Source: JAWMQL01 sp033283165
GTDB taxonomy: Bacteria; Pseudomonadota; Gammaproteobacteria; Pseudomonadales; Halieaceae
Reading direction: 5' to 3'
Length of the DNA: 64,000 bases
NCBI GenBank assembly: GCA_033283165.1
Contig: JAWMQL010000009.1
Location: 1 to 64,000 of the forward strand
Translations under genes and position numbers: made by a program
The notes under the pieces: generated by a model
Databases searched by the model: none
Told to the model about the DNA's origin: nothing
What the model saw: only the letters and a program-made list of their open reading frames with translations
Shown: positions 23,737 through 32,699 of the stretch, piece after piece
Layout of the letters: each line of letters begins with the position of its first letter
Position numbering within the stretch: position 1 is the stretch's first letter

Positions 23737-24846
23737 TTGCCGAGACAGGGTCCGATGTTCAATGACAATAAACTGAAGCTGGGGATTTTTTCCGCCAACT
23801 GTTCCAGCGGTATGGCGGTGACCAAGGTCCCCGAGCGCTGGCAGAATACCTGGGAAAACAACATCCGCCTGGTGCAGCTGTGCGATGAGGCTGGCCTGGA
23901 GTTTATGCTGCCCATCGCACGCTGGATTGGCTACGGCGGCGAAACCGATTTTCACGGGGGCGTCCTGGAGACGATCACCTGGGCCGCGGGACTGCTGGCG
24001 AACTCCCGGCATATCCAGGTGTTTGCGACGGTTCACACCGCTTTCAACCACCCCATCGTCGCCGCCAAGCAACTGGCGACCATTGACCAACTCGGGGGCG
24101 GCCGGGTCGGCCTCAACGTGGTCGCCGGGTGGAACAAGCCGGAGTACGATGCCTTTGGTGTGGAACTGCCCGCTGCCCACGCGGAGCGCTATGCCCGCGC
24201 GCAGGAGTGGTTCGACTACGTGCAGAAGATCTGGACCGAGGAACAACCCTTTGACTGGCACGGGACCTACTTCCAGGGCAGCGGCATCTACGGCAATCCA
24301 CGCCCGGTGCAGCCACACGTGCCCATCCTGAACGCGGCTGCCTCGGAGGAGGGGCGCCAGTTCGCCATGCGCAACGCGGATTTCCTGTTCACGCCGGTAT
24401 TCGATTACGAGCAGGCCGCGGCGACCGTCTCGGACGTGGGCGACAAGGCCCGGGCCGTGGGTCGTGAGGTCGGCGTCTTTACCTTCTGTACCGTGGTGTG
24501 CCGGCCCTCCCAGCGCGAGGCGGAAGAGTACCTCGACTACTACGCCAACGAGAACGCGGACTGGGAAGCGGTGGACTACCTCATGAAGCTGCAGGGCCTG
24601 CATGCCCAGTCGTTCACGCCGGAAGCGCTGGCGAACTTCCGCGATCGCTTTGCCGCCGGGCACGGTGGCTTCCCGCTGGTCGGCACCCCCGACCACATCG
24701 CCGATGAACTGGAGAAACTCAGTGCCACAGGCCTGGCGGGTACGACGCTGGCCTTCGTCGATTATGCCCTGGAGTTTCCCTATTTTCGCGACGAGGTGCT
24801 GCCGCGCCTCGAACGCAAGGGGCTGCGCGTTCCGTTCCAGCCCTGA
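23737..24846 (+). CDS. LLM-class flavin-dependent monooxygenase (SfnG/SsuD/RutA-like)
   Basis: 369 residues from TTG 23737, which has AAGGAG 8 bases upstream; ATG 23755 (MFNDNKLKLGIFS) is six codons in and remains possible. FMNH2-dependent luciferase-fold enzymes of this branch carry ANCSSGMAV, FATVHTAFNHPIVAAKQLAT, GRVGLNVVAGWNKPEYDAFG and HAERYARAQEWFDYVQKIW, all visible here. Relatives oxidise dimethyl sulfone, alkanesulfonates or pyrimidines. The gene lies 36 bp before a TonB receptor on the same strand and opens a four-gene module, so its substrate is probably what the receptor imports. No flavin reductase gene is nearby. Confidence 0.8.
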   Translation: MPRQGPMFNDNKLKLGIFSANCSSGMAVTKVPERWQNTWENNIRLVQLCDEAGLEFMLPIARWIGYGGETDFHGGVLETITWAAGLLANSRHIQVFATVHTAFNHPIVAAKQLATIDQLGGGRVGLNVVAGWNKPEYDAFGVELPAAHAERYARAQEWFDYVQKIWTEEQPFDWHGTYFQGSGIYGNPRPVQPHVPILNAAASEEGRQFAMRNADFLFTPVFDYEQAAATVSDVGDKARAVGREVGVFTFCTVVCRPSQREAEEYLDYYANENADWEAVDYLMKLQGLHAQSFTPEALANFRDRFAAGHGGFPLVGTPDHIADELEKLSATGLAGTTLAFVDYALEFPYFRDEVLPRLERKGLRVPFQP

Positions 24847-24882
24847 ACCCGTCACAACCCAACCCGCTGAAGGAGAATCACC

Positions 24883-27315
24883 TTGGATAACCGGCAAGCT
24901 TTGACAAAACTCTCACGATCGCTGGCGCTGCTGACCGGAGTCGCGATGACACAGACCGTGGGGGCACAGAATGTCCTGGAGGAAATTCTCGTTACGGCCC
25001 AGAAGCGGGAGCAGAACCTGCAGGATGTGCCCATCGCCATCACCGCGTTCAGTGGCGCCCAGATGCAGGCACTGGGCGTCGTGCAGAGTTTCGACATCGC
25101 CGCTTTCAGTCCCGGTGTGCACATCAGCGGCAACCTGGCCGGGCAGAACACCCAGTTTTCCATCCGTGGCGTGACGCAGAACGATTTCAATGACGTCATC
25201 GAAGCCCCCAATGCCGTCTACCTGGACGAGGGCTATATCGCGATTGCCCAGGCACAGACCTTTGCCGTGTTCGATATCAGCCGGGTAGAGATCCTGAAGG
25301 GCCCGCAGAGCACACTGTTCGGCCGAAACGCCACCGGCGGGCTGGTCCATTACTTTTCCAACCGGCCCTCCTTCGAGGAGACCAGCGGCTACCTCGACCT
25401 TACCTTTGGCCGTTACGATGTGGATGCCGATGCCGATCGCTACACGGTAGAGGGGGCGATAGGTGGTCCGCTGACAGATCGAATCGCCGGGCGCTTCGCC
25501 TTTTTCTATAACGACCAGGACCCCTATCTGGAGAACCGCTACCCGGAGTCGGCGTTCCTGCCTGCGCCCGGTCCCGACGCCGGGGCGGACCTGGGTGACG
25601 ACGAGACCAAGGCGGGCAGGCTGTCCCTGTCCTTTCGTCCCACCGACGCGCTGTTGATCGACCTGTCCGCCAACTACGCCGAAAGCGACGTGGCCACGGG
25701 CCCCTACCAGTCCAAGTCGACGATCGGCATCGTCGAGGGCGGTGAACTGGTCAACGTGATCGACACACCACCGGACGAGACCCGGCTGACCATTGCCGGT
25801 GATCTCGACGGCGGCGCGGACGCCATCGACGGCGACGGCTTCCTGCCGGGTGCCGGCATCGGCCTGCCGGGTCGCCTCGCCCCCGGTGCGGATTTCTTCG
25901 GTTACCTGGACCCGGACGGTGACGACTTCACCTTTTCCGGCGATTTCGCCTTCAGGGACCAGGGCTCCACGGAAAGCAAGGGCTTCAACGGCCGGGTGGA
26001 GTGGGGCCTGAGTGACAGTGTGCGGTTCACCTCGGTGACCGACTACAAGACCTACGAGAAACTGCTGTTTATCGACGTGGACTCCGCCCCGGTGAACCAG
26101 CTGGCCAACTATGCCGGTGTCGACGCCAGCAGTTTCACCCAGGAATTCAGGCTCGATGGCAGTAGCGACGACACCCGCTGGGTGGTCGGCCTGTTCTACC
26201 TCAATATCGACAATGAATCGGACAACGGACTCAAGGCGCCCGAGAACAGCATTGCCGGCAGCCCGCCGTTTGCGCCGGTGGATATCGGTGTGGTAGCCGA
26301 ACTGGAGACCGACTCCTACAGCGTGTTCGGTCAGCTGGAATACGATTTCACGGAAACCCTGACCGCTACCGCGGGGCTGCGGATCATACGCGAGGAGAAG
26401 GATTTCGAACTCGGTGTCGGGGTTTTTCCCTCCTTCAGTAACTACACGGTGAACCAGGGCGACTTCATACCCAATGCCTTTGGCGCCGGGTCCCCGTACT
26501 TTTTCGACGATGACGTCTCCGACACCCTCTGGGCCGGCAAATTGCAGCTCGACTGGCGCCCGAGCGACGATCTGCTGCTCTACGCCGGTATCAATCGGGG
26601 TGTGAAAGCGGGCAGTTTCAATGCGCCCTTGCTGGGCGCCTACCTCGGCGCCGGGGGCAATGACGCCGTACCCTATGACGAGGAAGTGCTGATTTCCTAC
26701 GAGGGCGGCTTCAAATCAACCCTGGGTAACGGCACCACCCGTCTCAACGGGTCCGTGTTCTACTACGATTACACGGACTACCAGGCCTTCCTGTTCGTGG
26801 GCGTGGGCGGTGTCGTCATCAACGCCGACGCGGAGACCTACGGCGCCGAACTGGAACTCATCACCTCGCCGATCGATGGCCTTGACCTGATGCTGACCGG
26901 CGCCTGGTTTGACGCCGAGGTCAAGGACATTCCCCTGCGCAACGGTTCGCCGCTGCCGCCGCGCGACGTCGACCCGACCTACGCGCCGGAGCTGCAGGTG
27001 ACCGGCCTGGCCCGCTACCAGTGGCAGGCGCTCGGGGGGCTGATGGCGGTGCAGGGTGACTTCAGCTACTCGGACGAGTACTACTACAACCTGCGTAATT
27101 TCGACGCCGACAAGTTCGACTCCTACACCCTGGTGAATGCCCTGCTCAGCTGGCAGACCCTCGAGCCGGGCTGGACCCTGACCCTGGCCGCGCGCAACAT
27201 CACCGACGAACGCGCGGGTATCCAGGGCTTTGACCTGGCCACCCTGTGTGGTTGTAACGAGGTGTCCTACCGGTCGCCGCGCTTTTACAGCGTCGGCCTG
27301 CGCTACGAGTTCTGA
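24883..27315 (+). CDS. TonB-dependent outer-membrane receptor
   Basis: 810 residues. Signal peptide about 1-28 (LALLTGVAMTQTVGA-Q), then a TonB-box-like LEEILVTAQKREQNLQDVPI, plug domain (SIRGVTQNDF, VEILKGPQSTLFGRNATGG) and a beta-barrel ending in the aromatic SVGLRYEF. The LEEI(V/L)VTAQKRE type is common in receptors of Sphingomonadales and Halieaceae for hydrophobic or plant-derived compounds, not classical siderophores. TTG 24883 is preceded by GAAGGAG. It lies between the LLM monooxygenase and the Tat-exported oxidase subunit on one strand. Confidence 0.9.
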   Translation: MDNRQALTKLSRSLALLTGVAMTQTVGAQNVLEEILVTAQKREQNLQDVPIAITAFSGAQMQALGVVQSFDIAAFSPGVHISGNLAGQNTQFSIRGVTQNDFNDVIEAPNAVYLDEGYIAIAQAQTFAVFDISRVEILKGPQSTLFGRNATGGLVHYFSNRPSFEETSGYLDLTFGRYDVDADADRYTVEGAIGGPLTDRIAGRFAFFYNDQDPYLENRYPESAFLPAPGPDAGADLGDDETKAGRLSLSFRPTDALLIDLSANYAESDVATGPYQSKSTIGIVEGGELVNVIDTPPDETRLTIAGDLDGGADAIDGDGFLPGAGIGLPGRLAPGADFFGYLDPDGDDFTFSGDFAFRDQGSTESKGFNGRVEWGLSDSVRFTSVTDYKTYEKLLFIDVDSAPVNQLANYAGVDASSFTQEFRLDGSSDDTRWVVGLFYLNIDNESDNGLKAPENSIAGSPPFAPVDIGVVAELETDSYSVFGQLEYDFTETLTATAGLRIIREEKDFELGVGVFPSFSNYTVNQGDFIPNAFGAGSPYFFDDDVSDTLWAGKLQLDWRPSDDLLLYAGINRGVKAGSFNAPLLGAYLGAGGNDAVPYDEEVLISYEGGFKSTLGNGTTRLNGSVFYYDYTDYQAFLFVGVGGVVINADAETYGAELELITSPIDGLDLMLTGAWFDAEVKDIPLRNGSPLPPRDVDPTYAPELQVTGLARYQWQALGGLMAVQGDFSYSDEYYYNLRNFDADKFDSYTLVNALLSWQTLEPGWTLTLAARNITDERAGIQGFDLATLCGCNEVSYRSPRFYSVGLRYEF

Positions 27316-27332
27316 GCGGACGGGACGGGCGT

Positions 27333-27893
27333 ATGGCGTACTCCCGGCGCGACGTCCTGCAGGGTGGGGGTATCCTGCTGAGTTGCGTGGTAGCGGGTCA
27401 GTCGCTATGGCTCACGCCGCGGGCGGCGCACGCGGCGCAGGTTCCGTACCGGGTGTTGACCGCGGATGAGGTCGCGACGGTGCAGGGGCTGGCGGAGGCA
27501 CTGGTGCCGGGCGCTCGTGAGGCGGGGATCGCGCAGTATCTCGACAAGCAGCTGGCGCGGGCCGGGGAGGGCGACAGCCTGCTGATGCTCAAGTATCTCG
27601 GTGTGGATCCCGGGGACTATGTCGGCTTCTACCGTGCGTCTCTGGCGAGCGCCGCGACGGCTGCGCAGAACCGCCACGGCAAGCCCTGGCCTGAACTGAA
27701 CGCGAGGCAAGCGGCAGCAGTGCTCGCCGCGATGGCGGCCGACGAGGTGCCCGACTGGTCGGGTCCGCCGGCATCCTTTGCTTTTTTCGTCCTGCGTGCC
27801 GATGCCGCGGACGTGGTCTACGGCACGACACAGGGGTTCGAGCGCCTGGGCGTACCCTACATGCCGCACCTGGCGCCCGCGGAGCCCTGGTGA
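27333..27893 (+). CDS. Gluconate-2-dehydrogenase subunit-3-like protein with Tat signal
   Basis: 186 residues. The N-terminus MAYSRRDVLQGGGILLSCVVAG is a twin-arginine (SRRxVL) signal with cleavage near AAHAA. The rest (TADEVATVQGLAEALVPGAREAGIAQYLD) matches subunit III of membrane-bound sugar/alcohol dehydrogenases (gluconate 2-DH, GADH family). This small subunit binds the GMC flavoprotein and carries it through the Tat pore. The stop overlaps the GMC gene by 4 bases, supporting a complex. The usual cytochrome c subunit is missing in the window. Confidence 0.85.
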   Translation: MAYSRRDVLQGGGILLSCVVAGQSLWLTPRAAHAAQVPYRVLTADEVATVQGLAEALVPGAREAGIAQYLDKQLARAGEGDSLLMLKYLGVDPGDYVGFYRASLASAATAAQNRHGKPWPELNARQAAAVLAAMAADEVPDWSGPPASFAFFVLRADAADVVYGTTQGFERLGVPYMPHLAPAEPW

Positions 27894-29467
27894 GCCCGGC
27901 GCCGCCGATTCCCGCTACCGAATCCGTCGACCTGCTGGTGGTCGGGGCCGGTGCGGCGGGCAGCGTGGTGGCGGCCAGTGCCGCGCGGCAGGGCAAACAG
28001 GTGCTGGTGCTGGAGGCCGGGCCCCCGCGGGAGTTGTCCGACCTCATCAGTTCGCAGATCTGGGCGCGGCGGCTGAAATGGTCCGGCGGCCCGGTGGAGG
28101 AGGACGGCAACCTCAAGGTCGGCCACAACTTCAATGCCGGCTGGGGCACGGGGGGCAGTGCGCTGCACCAGTACGCGGTCTGGCCCCGGCTGCACGCGGG
28201 CGACTTCAAGCTGCACTCCAATCATGGCCGGGGTCTGGATTGGCCCCTGTCTTACGATGACCTGCGGCCCTGGTATGACAAGATACAGGCGGAAGTCGGG
28301 TTGAGCGGGGATGCCGCTGCGGAAAAGTGGCGACCGCCGGGGGACGCCTACCCGCTGCCTGCGCTCCCCGTGTTCCGGCAGGGCGAGGTGATAGCCCGGG
28401 GATTCGCCGAGCGAGGCCTGGGCACCGCGCCCATTCCACTGGCAATTACCAGCCAGGCCTTCAAGGGACGTCCTCCCTGCCTGTTCGACGGCTGGTGTGA
28501 CGCCGGTTGCCCCATCGGCGCACTGGCCAACCCTTTGGTCACCTACCTGGCCTGGGCCCGGGGCGCCGGGGCGCAGGTCCGCAATCACGCCACGGTCGCC
28601 CGGGTGCTGCACGATGCTGCGGGCCGGCGGGTGACCGGCGTGGTCTATTTTGACGAACAGGGCGAGCGCCATGAGGTCCGCGCCCGCGCGGTCGTGCTGG
28701 CCGCCTTCGCGGTGCAGACCGCGCGCCTGCTGCTGGCCTCCACGAGCGAGCGCTACCCGGCCGGCCTGGCGAACCGCAACGACCTGGTGGGCCGCTACCT
28801 GATGACCCACCCCGCCAACTCGGTGTACGGCTTGTTTCTCGACGAAACCGAGCCCCATTTCGGTCCGACCGGGGGGCAGCTGATCTGCCAGGACCACTAC
28901 GATGACAAGTCCGCTGTGAAGGGGGCCTTCGGGTCCTACCAGTGGCTGATCGCCAATGCCATGAAGCCGAACGACCTGGTGGGGATCGCCAACACCCGCC
29001 CGGACATCTACGGGTCGGAACTGGCGCCTTTCATGCAACGCGCCGCCCGGCACATGGGCAACATGGTCTGTGTGGGCGAGGATATTGCCCGGCCCGAAAA
29101 CCGGGTGACCCTGACAGCAAGGCGCGATCGCTTCGGTGTTCCGCTGGCGCTGGCGAGCCACAGCGTCACAGCAGAAACGGATGCCATGGCGCGGCAGGCG
29201 GTGGCCGAGGGGCTGGCGATATTCAAGGCCGCCGGCGCCACCGAGGCCTGGGCGGGGCCGCGATTCGGCATGCACATCATGGGCGGCACCGTCATGGGGG
29301 AGGACCCCGCCCACTCGGTGGTGGACAGCTATGGACGCTGCCATGACCTGGACAACCTGTACGTGGCGGGCTCCGGGGTGTTCGCCAGCAGCGGCGCGGT
29401 CAATCCCACCTTCACCATCCACGCCCTGGCCCGGCGCACGGCGGAGCACCTGCTGCAGGCCCTCTAG
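27890..29467 (+). CDS. GMC-family oxidoreductase, catalytic subunit
   Basis: 525 residues. The FAD motif LLVVGAGAAGSVVAASAARQ is near residue 15; NAGWGTGGSALHQYAVWPRL is the substrate/FAD-covering loop; GWCDAGCPIGALAN has a Cys pair typical of the gluconate-dehydrogenase-like branch and may hold an Fe-S cluster; the C-terminal VAGSGVFASSGAVNPTFTIHALA carries the conserved GMC end with Asn and His. It has no signal peptide, consistent with export bound to the Tat-bearing small subunit. It oxidises an alcohol or polyol in the periplasm; the substrate is unknown. GTG start overlaps the upstream stop. Confidence 0.85.
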   Translation: MSPAPPIPATESVDLLVVGAGAAGSVVAASAARQGKQVLVLEAGPPRELSDLISSQIWARRLKWSGGPVEEDGNLKVGHNFNAGWGTGGSALHQYAVWPRLHAGDFKLHSNHGRGLDWPLSYDDLRPWYDKIQAEVGLSGDAAAEKWRPPGDAYPLPALPVFRQGEVIARGFAERGLGTAPIPLAITSQAFKGRPPCLFDGWCDAGCPIGALANPLVTYLAWARGAGAQVRNHATVARVLHDAAGRRVTGVVYFDEQGERHEVRARAVVLAAFAVQTARLLLASTSERYPAGLANRNDLVGRYLMTHPANSVYGLFLDETEPHFGPTGGQLICQDHYDDKSAVKGAFGSYQWLIANAMKPNDLVGIANTRPDIYGSELAPFMQRAARHMGNMVCVGEDIARPENRVTLTARRDRFGVPLALASHSVTAETDAMARQAVAEGLAIFKAAGATEAWAGPRFGMHIMGGTVMGEDPAHSVVDSYGRCHDLDNLYVAGSGVFASSGAVNPTFTIHALARRTAEHLLQAL

Positions 29468-29512
29468 CGCCGCCCGTGATGAGTCCAACCACGACCTGAA
29501 TATACCGGGAAC

Positions 29513-30502
29513 TTACCCCCTTTCGTCGCTCACCTGACGCCGGGCAACTTGTAGCAGGAGCTTGTCGGCCACGCCCGGCAGGGTCCAGGGGCAGACCGCG
29601 ATGCAGATGCCACAGGCGAAGTTCTCGCCGAAGTAGGGTATGCACTTGTCGAAGTCGACGTACCACTTCTCCGTGCCGCGGACCATCTGCTTTACGTCGG
29701 CGATGGCGTCGGGCGGACAGGCCCGGCTGCAGGCCTGGCAGCGCGTACACACCTCGTCCACGCCGAACGGGGCCGGCTGGTCGAACAGCAGGGGGACATC
29801 GGTCGCGACCGCGGACAGGCGAAACCCCGAGCCGTACTGCCGGTTGATCAGGGAGCCGTGCTTGCCGAGTTCGCCCAGACCGGCGGCGATCGCGGGGGGA
29901 ATCAGGTTGAGCGCGTCAGCCATCGGGCCCGGGAAGGGCTTCGCCGCGTAACCCTGGCTGCGGATGTGGTTGCTGAGGCGGTGGACCACCCGGGCGGCCC
30001 GGTTGTACTGGTCGTGCAGGTCATGATACGCGGCGAGATTGTCCGCGGTTGCAGGCGCCTGCCGCAGGCGTTCAAAGTCGTGCGCCACGCCGATTATGAC
30101 CAGGTTGGGCTCCTCTACGTGATACCCCTCGAAGACGTAGTCGGGAAGTAAGGGGGTGATACCCACGAGGTCTGCCTCATTGGCCAGCGCGAACTGCTTC
30201 AGTTCGCGGGTCCACTCAGCCGCGGTCTGCTCGACCCTGGTCTCCGCAACGGCGACCGGCGGCGGTCCACGGTCGACTTCGGGATTGCGAAAAGAATGGT
30301 CCTCGCCGGCGGCGGGCCGGAAATTGGTCACGATGTACTGCTGCAAGTCACCGTGAGTCTGTCGCTCCGGCGGGTGCCAGAAGAAGGGCCGCGGCCTGGA
30401 CGGGGACGTCTCGCCCAGTCCGTTGACGGCATTGCCAGAGATGTCCGGCATATGCGCAAGCAGTTCAGGGTCGGGCGTGTACGATTCTGTTGGTGAGGTC
30501 AC
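29513..30502 (-). CDS. Reductive-dehalogenase-like / QueG-like Fe-S protein, short form
   Basis: 329 residues. The C-terminus has two 4Fe-4S motifs: CTRCQACSRACP and C-x9-CGICIAVCPW. Upstream, the cobalamin-domain signature PPAIAAGLGELGKHGSLINRQYG, then RLSAVATDVPLLFD, matches the RdhA family (and the related epoxyqueuosine reductase). There is no Tat signal, so it should be cytosolic, and no RdhB membrane anchor is adjacent. Respiratory RdhAs are about 450-500 aa and catabolic ones are about 700-aa fusions to a reductase; this is shorter than both. GTG 30502 with GGAGCACCAGG upstream. Isolated by convergent and divergent neighbours. Function undetermined. Confidence 0.7.
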   Translation of the reverse strand: MTSPTESYTPDPELLAHMPDISGNAVNGLGETSPSRPRPFFWHPPERQTHGDLQQYIVTNFRPAAGEDHSFRNPEVDRGPPPVAVAETRVEQTAAEWTRELKQFALANEADLVGITPLLPDYVFEGYHVEEPNLVIIGVAHDFERLRQAPATADNLAAYHDLHDQYNRAARVVHRLSNHIRSQGYAAKPFPGPMADALNLIPPAIAAGLGELGKHGSLINRQYGSGFRLSAVATDVPLLFDQPAPFGVDEVCTRCQACSRACPPDAIADVKQMVRGTEKWYVDFDKCIPYFGENFACGICIAVCPWTLPGVADKLLLQVARRQVSDERG

Positions 30503-30706
30503 CCTGGTGCTCCGTCTGCCAATAACAGGCGCTATCCGGCGTCCTTTCGGGAAGCATTACCCGAGTATAGACGCCAGGTGGAAGCGGGTTGCTAACAACC
30601 GGAATTGGTTCAACTCTTCGGTCTGAGGATTGTTCGGCTGGCGAGACAAGGCGAGGCCACTGCATCACAATCAGATGTTTACAGTCTGTTTTGAACTGGC
30701 GATAGC

Positions 30707-31942
30707 ATGAGCATTACTTCCAATCCCCCGTTGTTGCTGCGCGCGGCCAACCGGGTCGGCCGGCTGTTTCCCCGCGCCACGCTGGCGCCGGGTGCCCTGA
30801 TCGACAGGGCCTGCCGCAAAACCGGGCTCAGCGACTTCGGCCCGGACGGGCCCTTCACCGAGGCGTTGCACGCCCTTTGCGACAGCCTCGAGCGCGAGGC
30901 CAACCTGACGCCCGTGGGGCGGCTGCTCGTGCGCCAGATGCTGCAGCAGGGCCTGGAATTTCAGCTGCAATTACAGGACTGGTATTGCCGCTATCCCGAA
31001 CTCGCGAATGAGACTATCGACAACCACCTCATCATCATCGGTATGCCCCGGACCGGCACCACCATCCTGCACGAACTGATGGCGCTGGACCCGGCGAACC
31101 GCTGCCCGGAGACCTGGGAACTGGCCCACCCCTTTCCGCCACCGGAAAAGGCCAGCTATGACAGCGATCCGCGCATCCGGGCCACCGCCCGCGAGCTGCG
31201 CTTGTCCCACTACCTCATGCCCGGCGTGGAGAACCTGCACCGGATGGGCGAACGCCTGCCGCAGGAGTGTGTGTCCATCACGGCCTGGATCTTCACCAGC
31301 ATGCTGTACAACACTGTACTGCGCCTGCCGTCCTATACCGACTGGCTCATGCGTGAGGCGGACTACGCGGCCATGTACCGGTTTCACCGGCGCGTGCTGC
31401 GCTACCTGCAGTGGCGCTGTCCGGCCCGGCGCTGGGTGACCAAGACCCCGGCACACCTCTGGTCGCTGGAAGCCCTGCTGGCAGAGTACCCCGATGCCAT
31501 GTTGGTACAGACCCACCGCGATCCGCTGAAGATCGTCTCCTCCCTGACCAGTATGCTGCCCACCATGCGCGCGGCCTATGCCAGTGATATCAACGTGCCG
31601 GAACTGGCCCGGGAGTGGTCGGATAACTGTGCCGATGCGCTCAATGCCTCGGTGACCAGCAGGCGAGCCGGCGCGATACGGCCGGCACAGGTGGTGGATA
31701 TCCAGTTTGGGGACTTCATGGCGAACCCGGCGGCAGAAGTGGAGCGCCTTTATCGGCAGTTCGGCCTCGAATTCACCGACGCATTTGAGCGCGAAATCCA
31801 GCGCTATATCGACGCCAATCCGGCCGACAAGCACGGCGGCCACCGGCACCGCTTCGAGGATACCGGTCTTGATATCGCCGGTGAGCGGGACAAGGTCAGG
31901 GATTACCAGGACTATTTCGGTGTTGTGTCTGAGGTGAAGTAG
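30707..31942 (+). CDS. Sulfotransferase-family protein
   Basis: 411 residues. The 5'-phosphosulfate loop of PAPS-dependent enzymes is seen as LIIIGMPRTGTTILHELMALDP (about residues 104-125), and the 3'-phosphate region as MLVQTHRDPLKIVSSLTSM (about 265-283). This 'Sulfotransfer_3' type with a long helical N-terminus is abundant in marine lipid-degrading gammaproteobacteria and mycobacteria; acceptors are usually lipids, sterols or alcohols. It converges with a sterol-desaturase-type gene (20-bp gap), so a shared lipid target is possible but unproven. Confidence 0.85.
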   Translation: MSITSNPPLLLRAANRVGRLFPRATLAPGALIDRACRKTGLSDFGPDGPFTEALHALCDSLEREANLTPVGRLLVRQMLQQGLEFQLQLQDWYCRYPELANETIDNHLIIIGMPRTGTTILHELMALDPANRCPETWELAHPFPPPEKASYDSDPRIRATARELRLSHYLMPGVENLHRMGERLPQECVSITAWIFTSMLYNTVLRLPSYTDWLMREADYAAMYRFHRRVLRYLQWRCPARRWVTKTPAHLWSLEALLAEYPDAMLVQTHRDPLKIVSSLTSMLPTMRAAYASDINVPELAREWSDNCADALNASVTSRRAGAIRPAQVVDIQFGDFMANPAAEVERLYRQFGLEFTDAFEREIQRYIDANPADKHGGHRHRFEDTGLDIAGERDKVRDYQDYFGVVSEVK

Positions 31943-31962
31943 AGGCTGTCAGTCGTAAGTCT

Positions 31963-32688
31963 TCAGTCGAAGGTTCCGAACAGTTTGTCGTAGAACAGGG
32001 TGATAGTGGCGTAGTTGCCCTTGTGCATGTTTTCGTGGTGCACATGGTGCTTGGCGGTGATCCAGCTCAAGGTCCTGAACGGGAAGAAGGGCAGGTCCAC
32101 GTAGGTGTGATTGATCTGGTTGAGCTGGAAGAAGATCACGTAGGTGGCAACGATTGTCGCCACATGAAAAGGGCCCATCAGCACGGCCAGCGCGGTGACC
32201 GTGCCCATGTACAGGGCGAGGCCGACGAAGGTTTCCAGCGGATGCACGTAATGGGAATCCAGGTACGTGGGCTTGCGCGCCTGGTGGTGTACCGCGTGTA
32301 TCTGGCGCATCGGCCCGTTGCCGTGAAACCAGAAGCGGTGCGCGAGGTAATAGAAGAAGTCGTAAACCATCAGGATAACGAAGATATCCAGCAATATTTT
32401 CCAGACCGGCATGGACTGGAAACTCACACAGAAAGGAAGGATCAGGGCGAAATACGTGAGGTTGGAGTATTTGCCCACCTTCTGGCTGGCCCGGACGATG
32501 GGCGGGTATTTGTCCAGAGCCCACTTTTGCTTGTCCTGCTCGCGATTCAGTTCGCGCATTCTGGCCAGGTCCGGTTGCCTGAACACCAGCCACTTGCCCA
32601 CCGTGCTGACCAACACGATGAGAACCAGTGAGGCGAGTGCGGCCTGCCAGTGGTAGTGTTCCAGTATCAGGGAAATGGTGCTTTCCAT
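31963..32688 (-). CDS. Sterol desaturase / fatty acid hydroxylase family membrane protein
   Basis: 241 residues with about four membrane helices. The di-iron histidine boxes of the family are HRFWFHG (HxxxH type, about 118-124), HAVHHQARK (HxxHH, about 131-135), and near the C-terminus HHVHHENMHKGNY (about 213-217). Such enzymes use O2 to hydroxylate or desaturate sterols, carotenoids or acyl chains at the inner membrane. ATG 32688 with GAGG upstream. It lies 11 bp from the 3' side of the MarR-type regulator gene and is read in the same direction, so the two are probably co-transcribed. Confidence 0.85.
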   Translation of the reverse strand: MESTISLILEHYHWQAALASLVLIVLVSTVGKWLVFRQPDLARMRELNREQDKQKWALDKYPPIVRASQKVGKYSNLTYFALILPFCVSFQSMPVWKILLDIFVILMVYDFFYYLAHRFWFHGNGPMRQIHAVHHQARKPTYLDSHYVHPLETFVGLALYMGTVTALAVLMGPFHVATIVATYVIFFQLNQINHTYVDLPFFPFRTLSWITAKHHVHHENMHKGNYATITLFYDKLFGTFD

Positions 32689-32699
32689 GACAGATACCT

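Noticed and set aside
27857..29488. A 543-codon open frame antisense to the GMC oxidoreductase
   Set aside because: It mirrors the codons of a well-supported gene in a high-GC region, and its translation (Gly/Arg/His-rich) has no domain. Such antisense frames arise from strong third-position GC bias.
29513..30502. Assignment as a true reductive dehalogenase
   Set aside because: Length, missing Tat signal and missing RdhB do not allow this; only 'RdhA/QueG-like' is supported.
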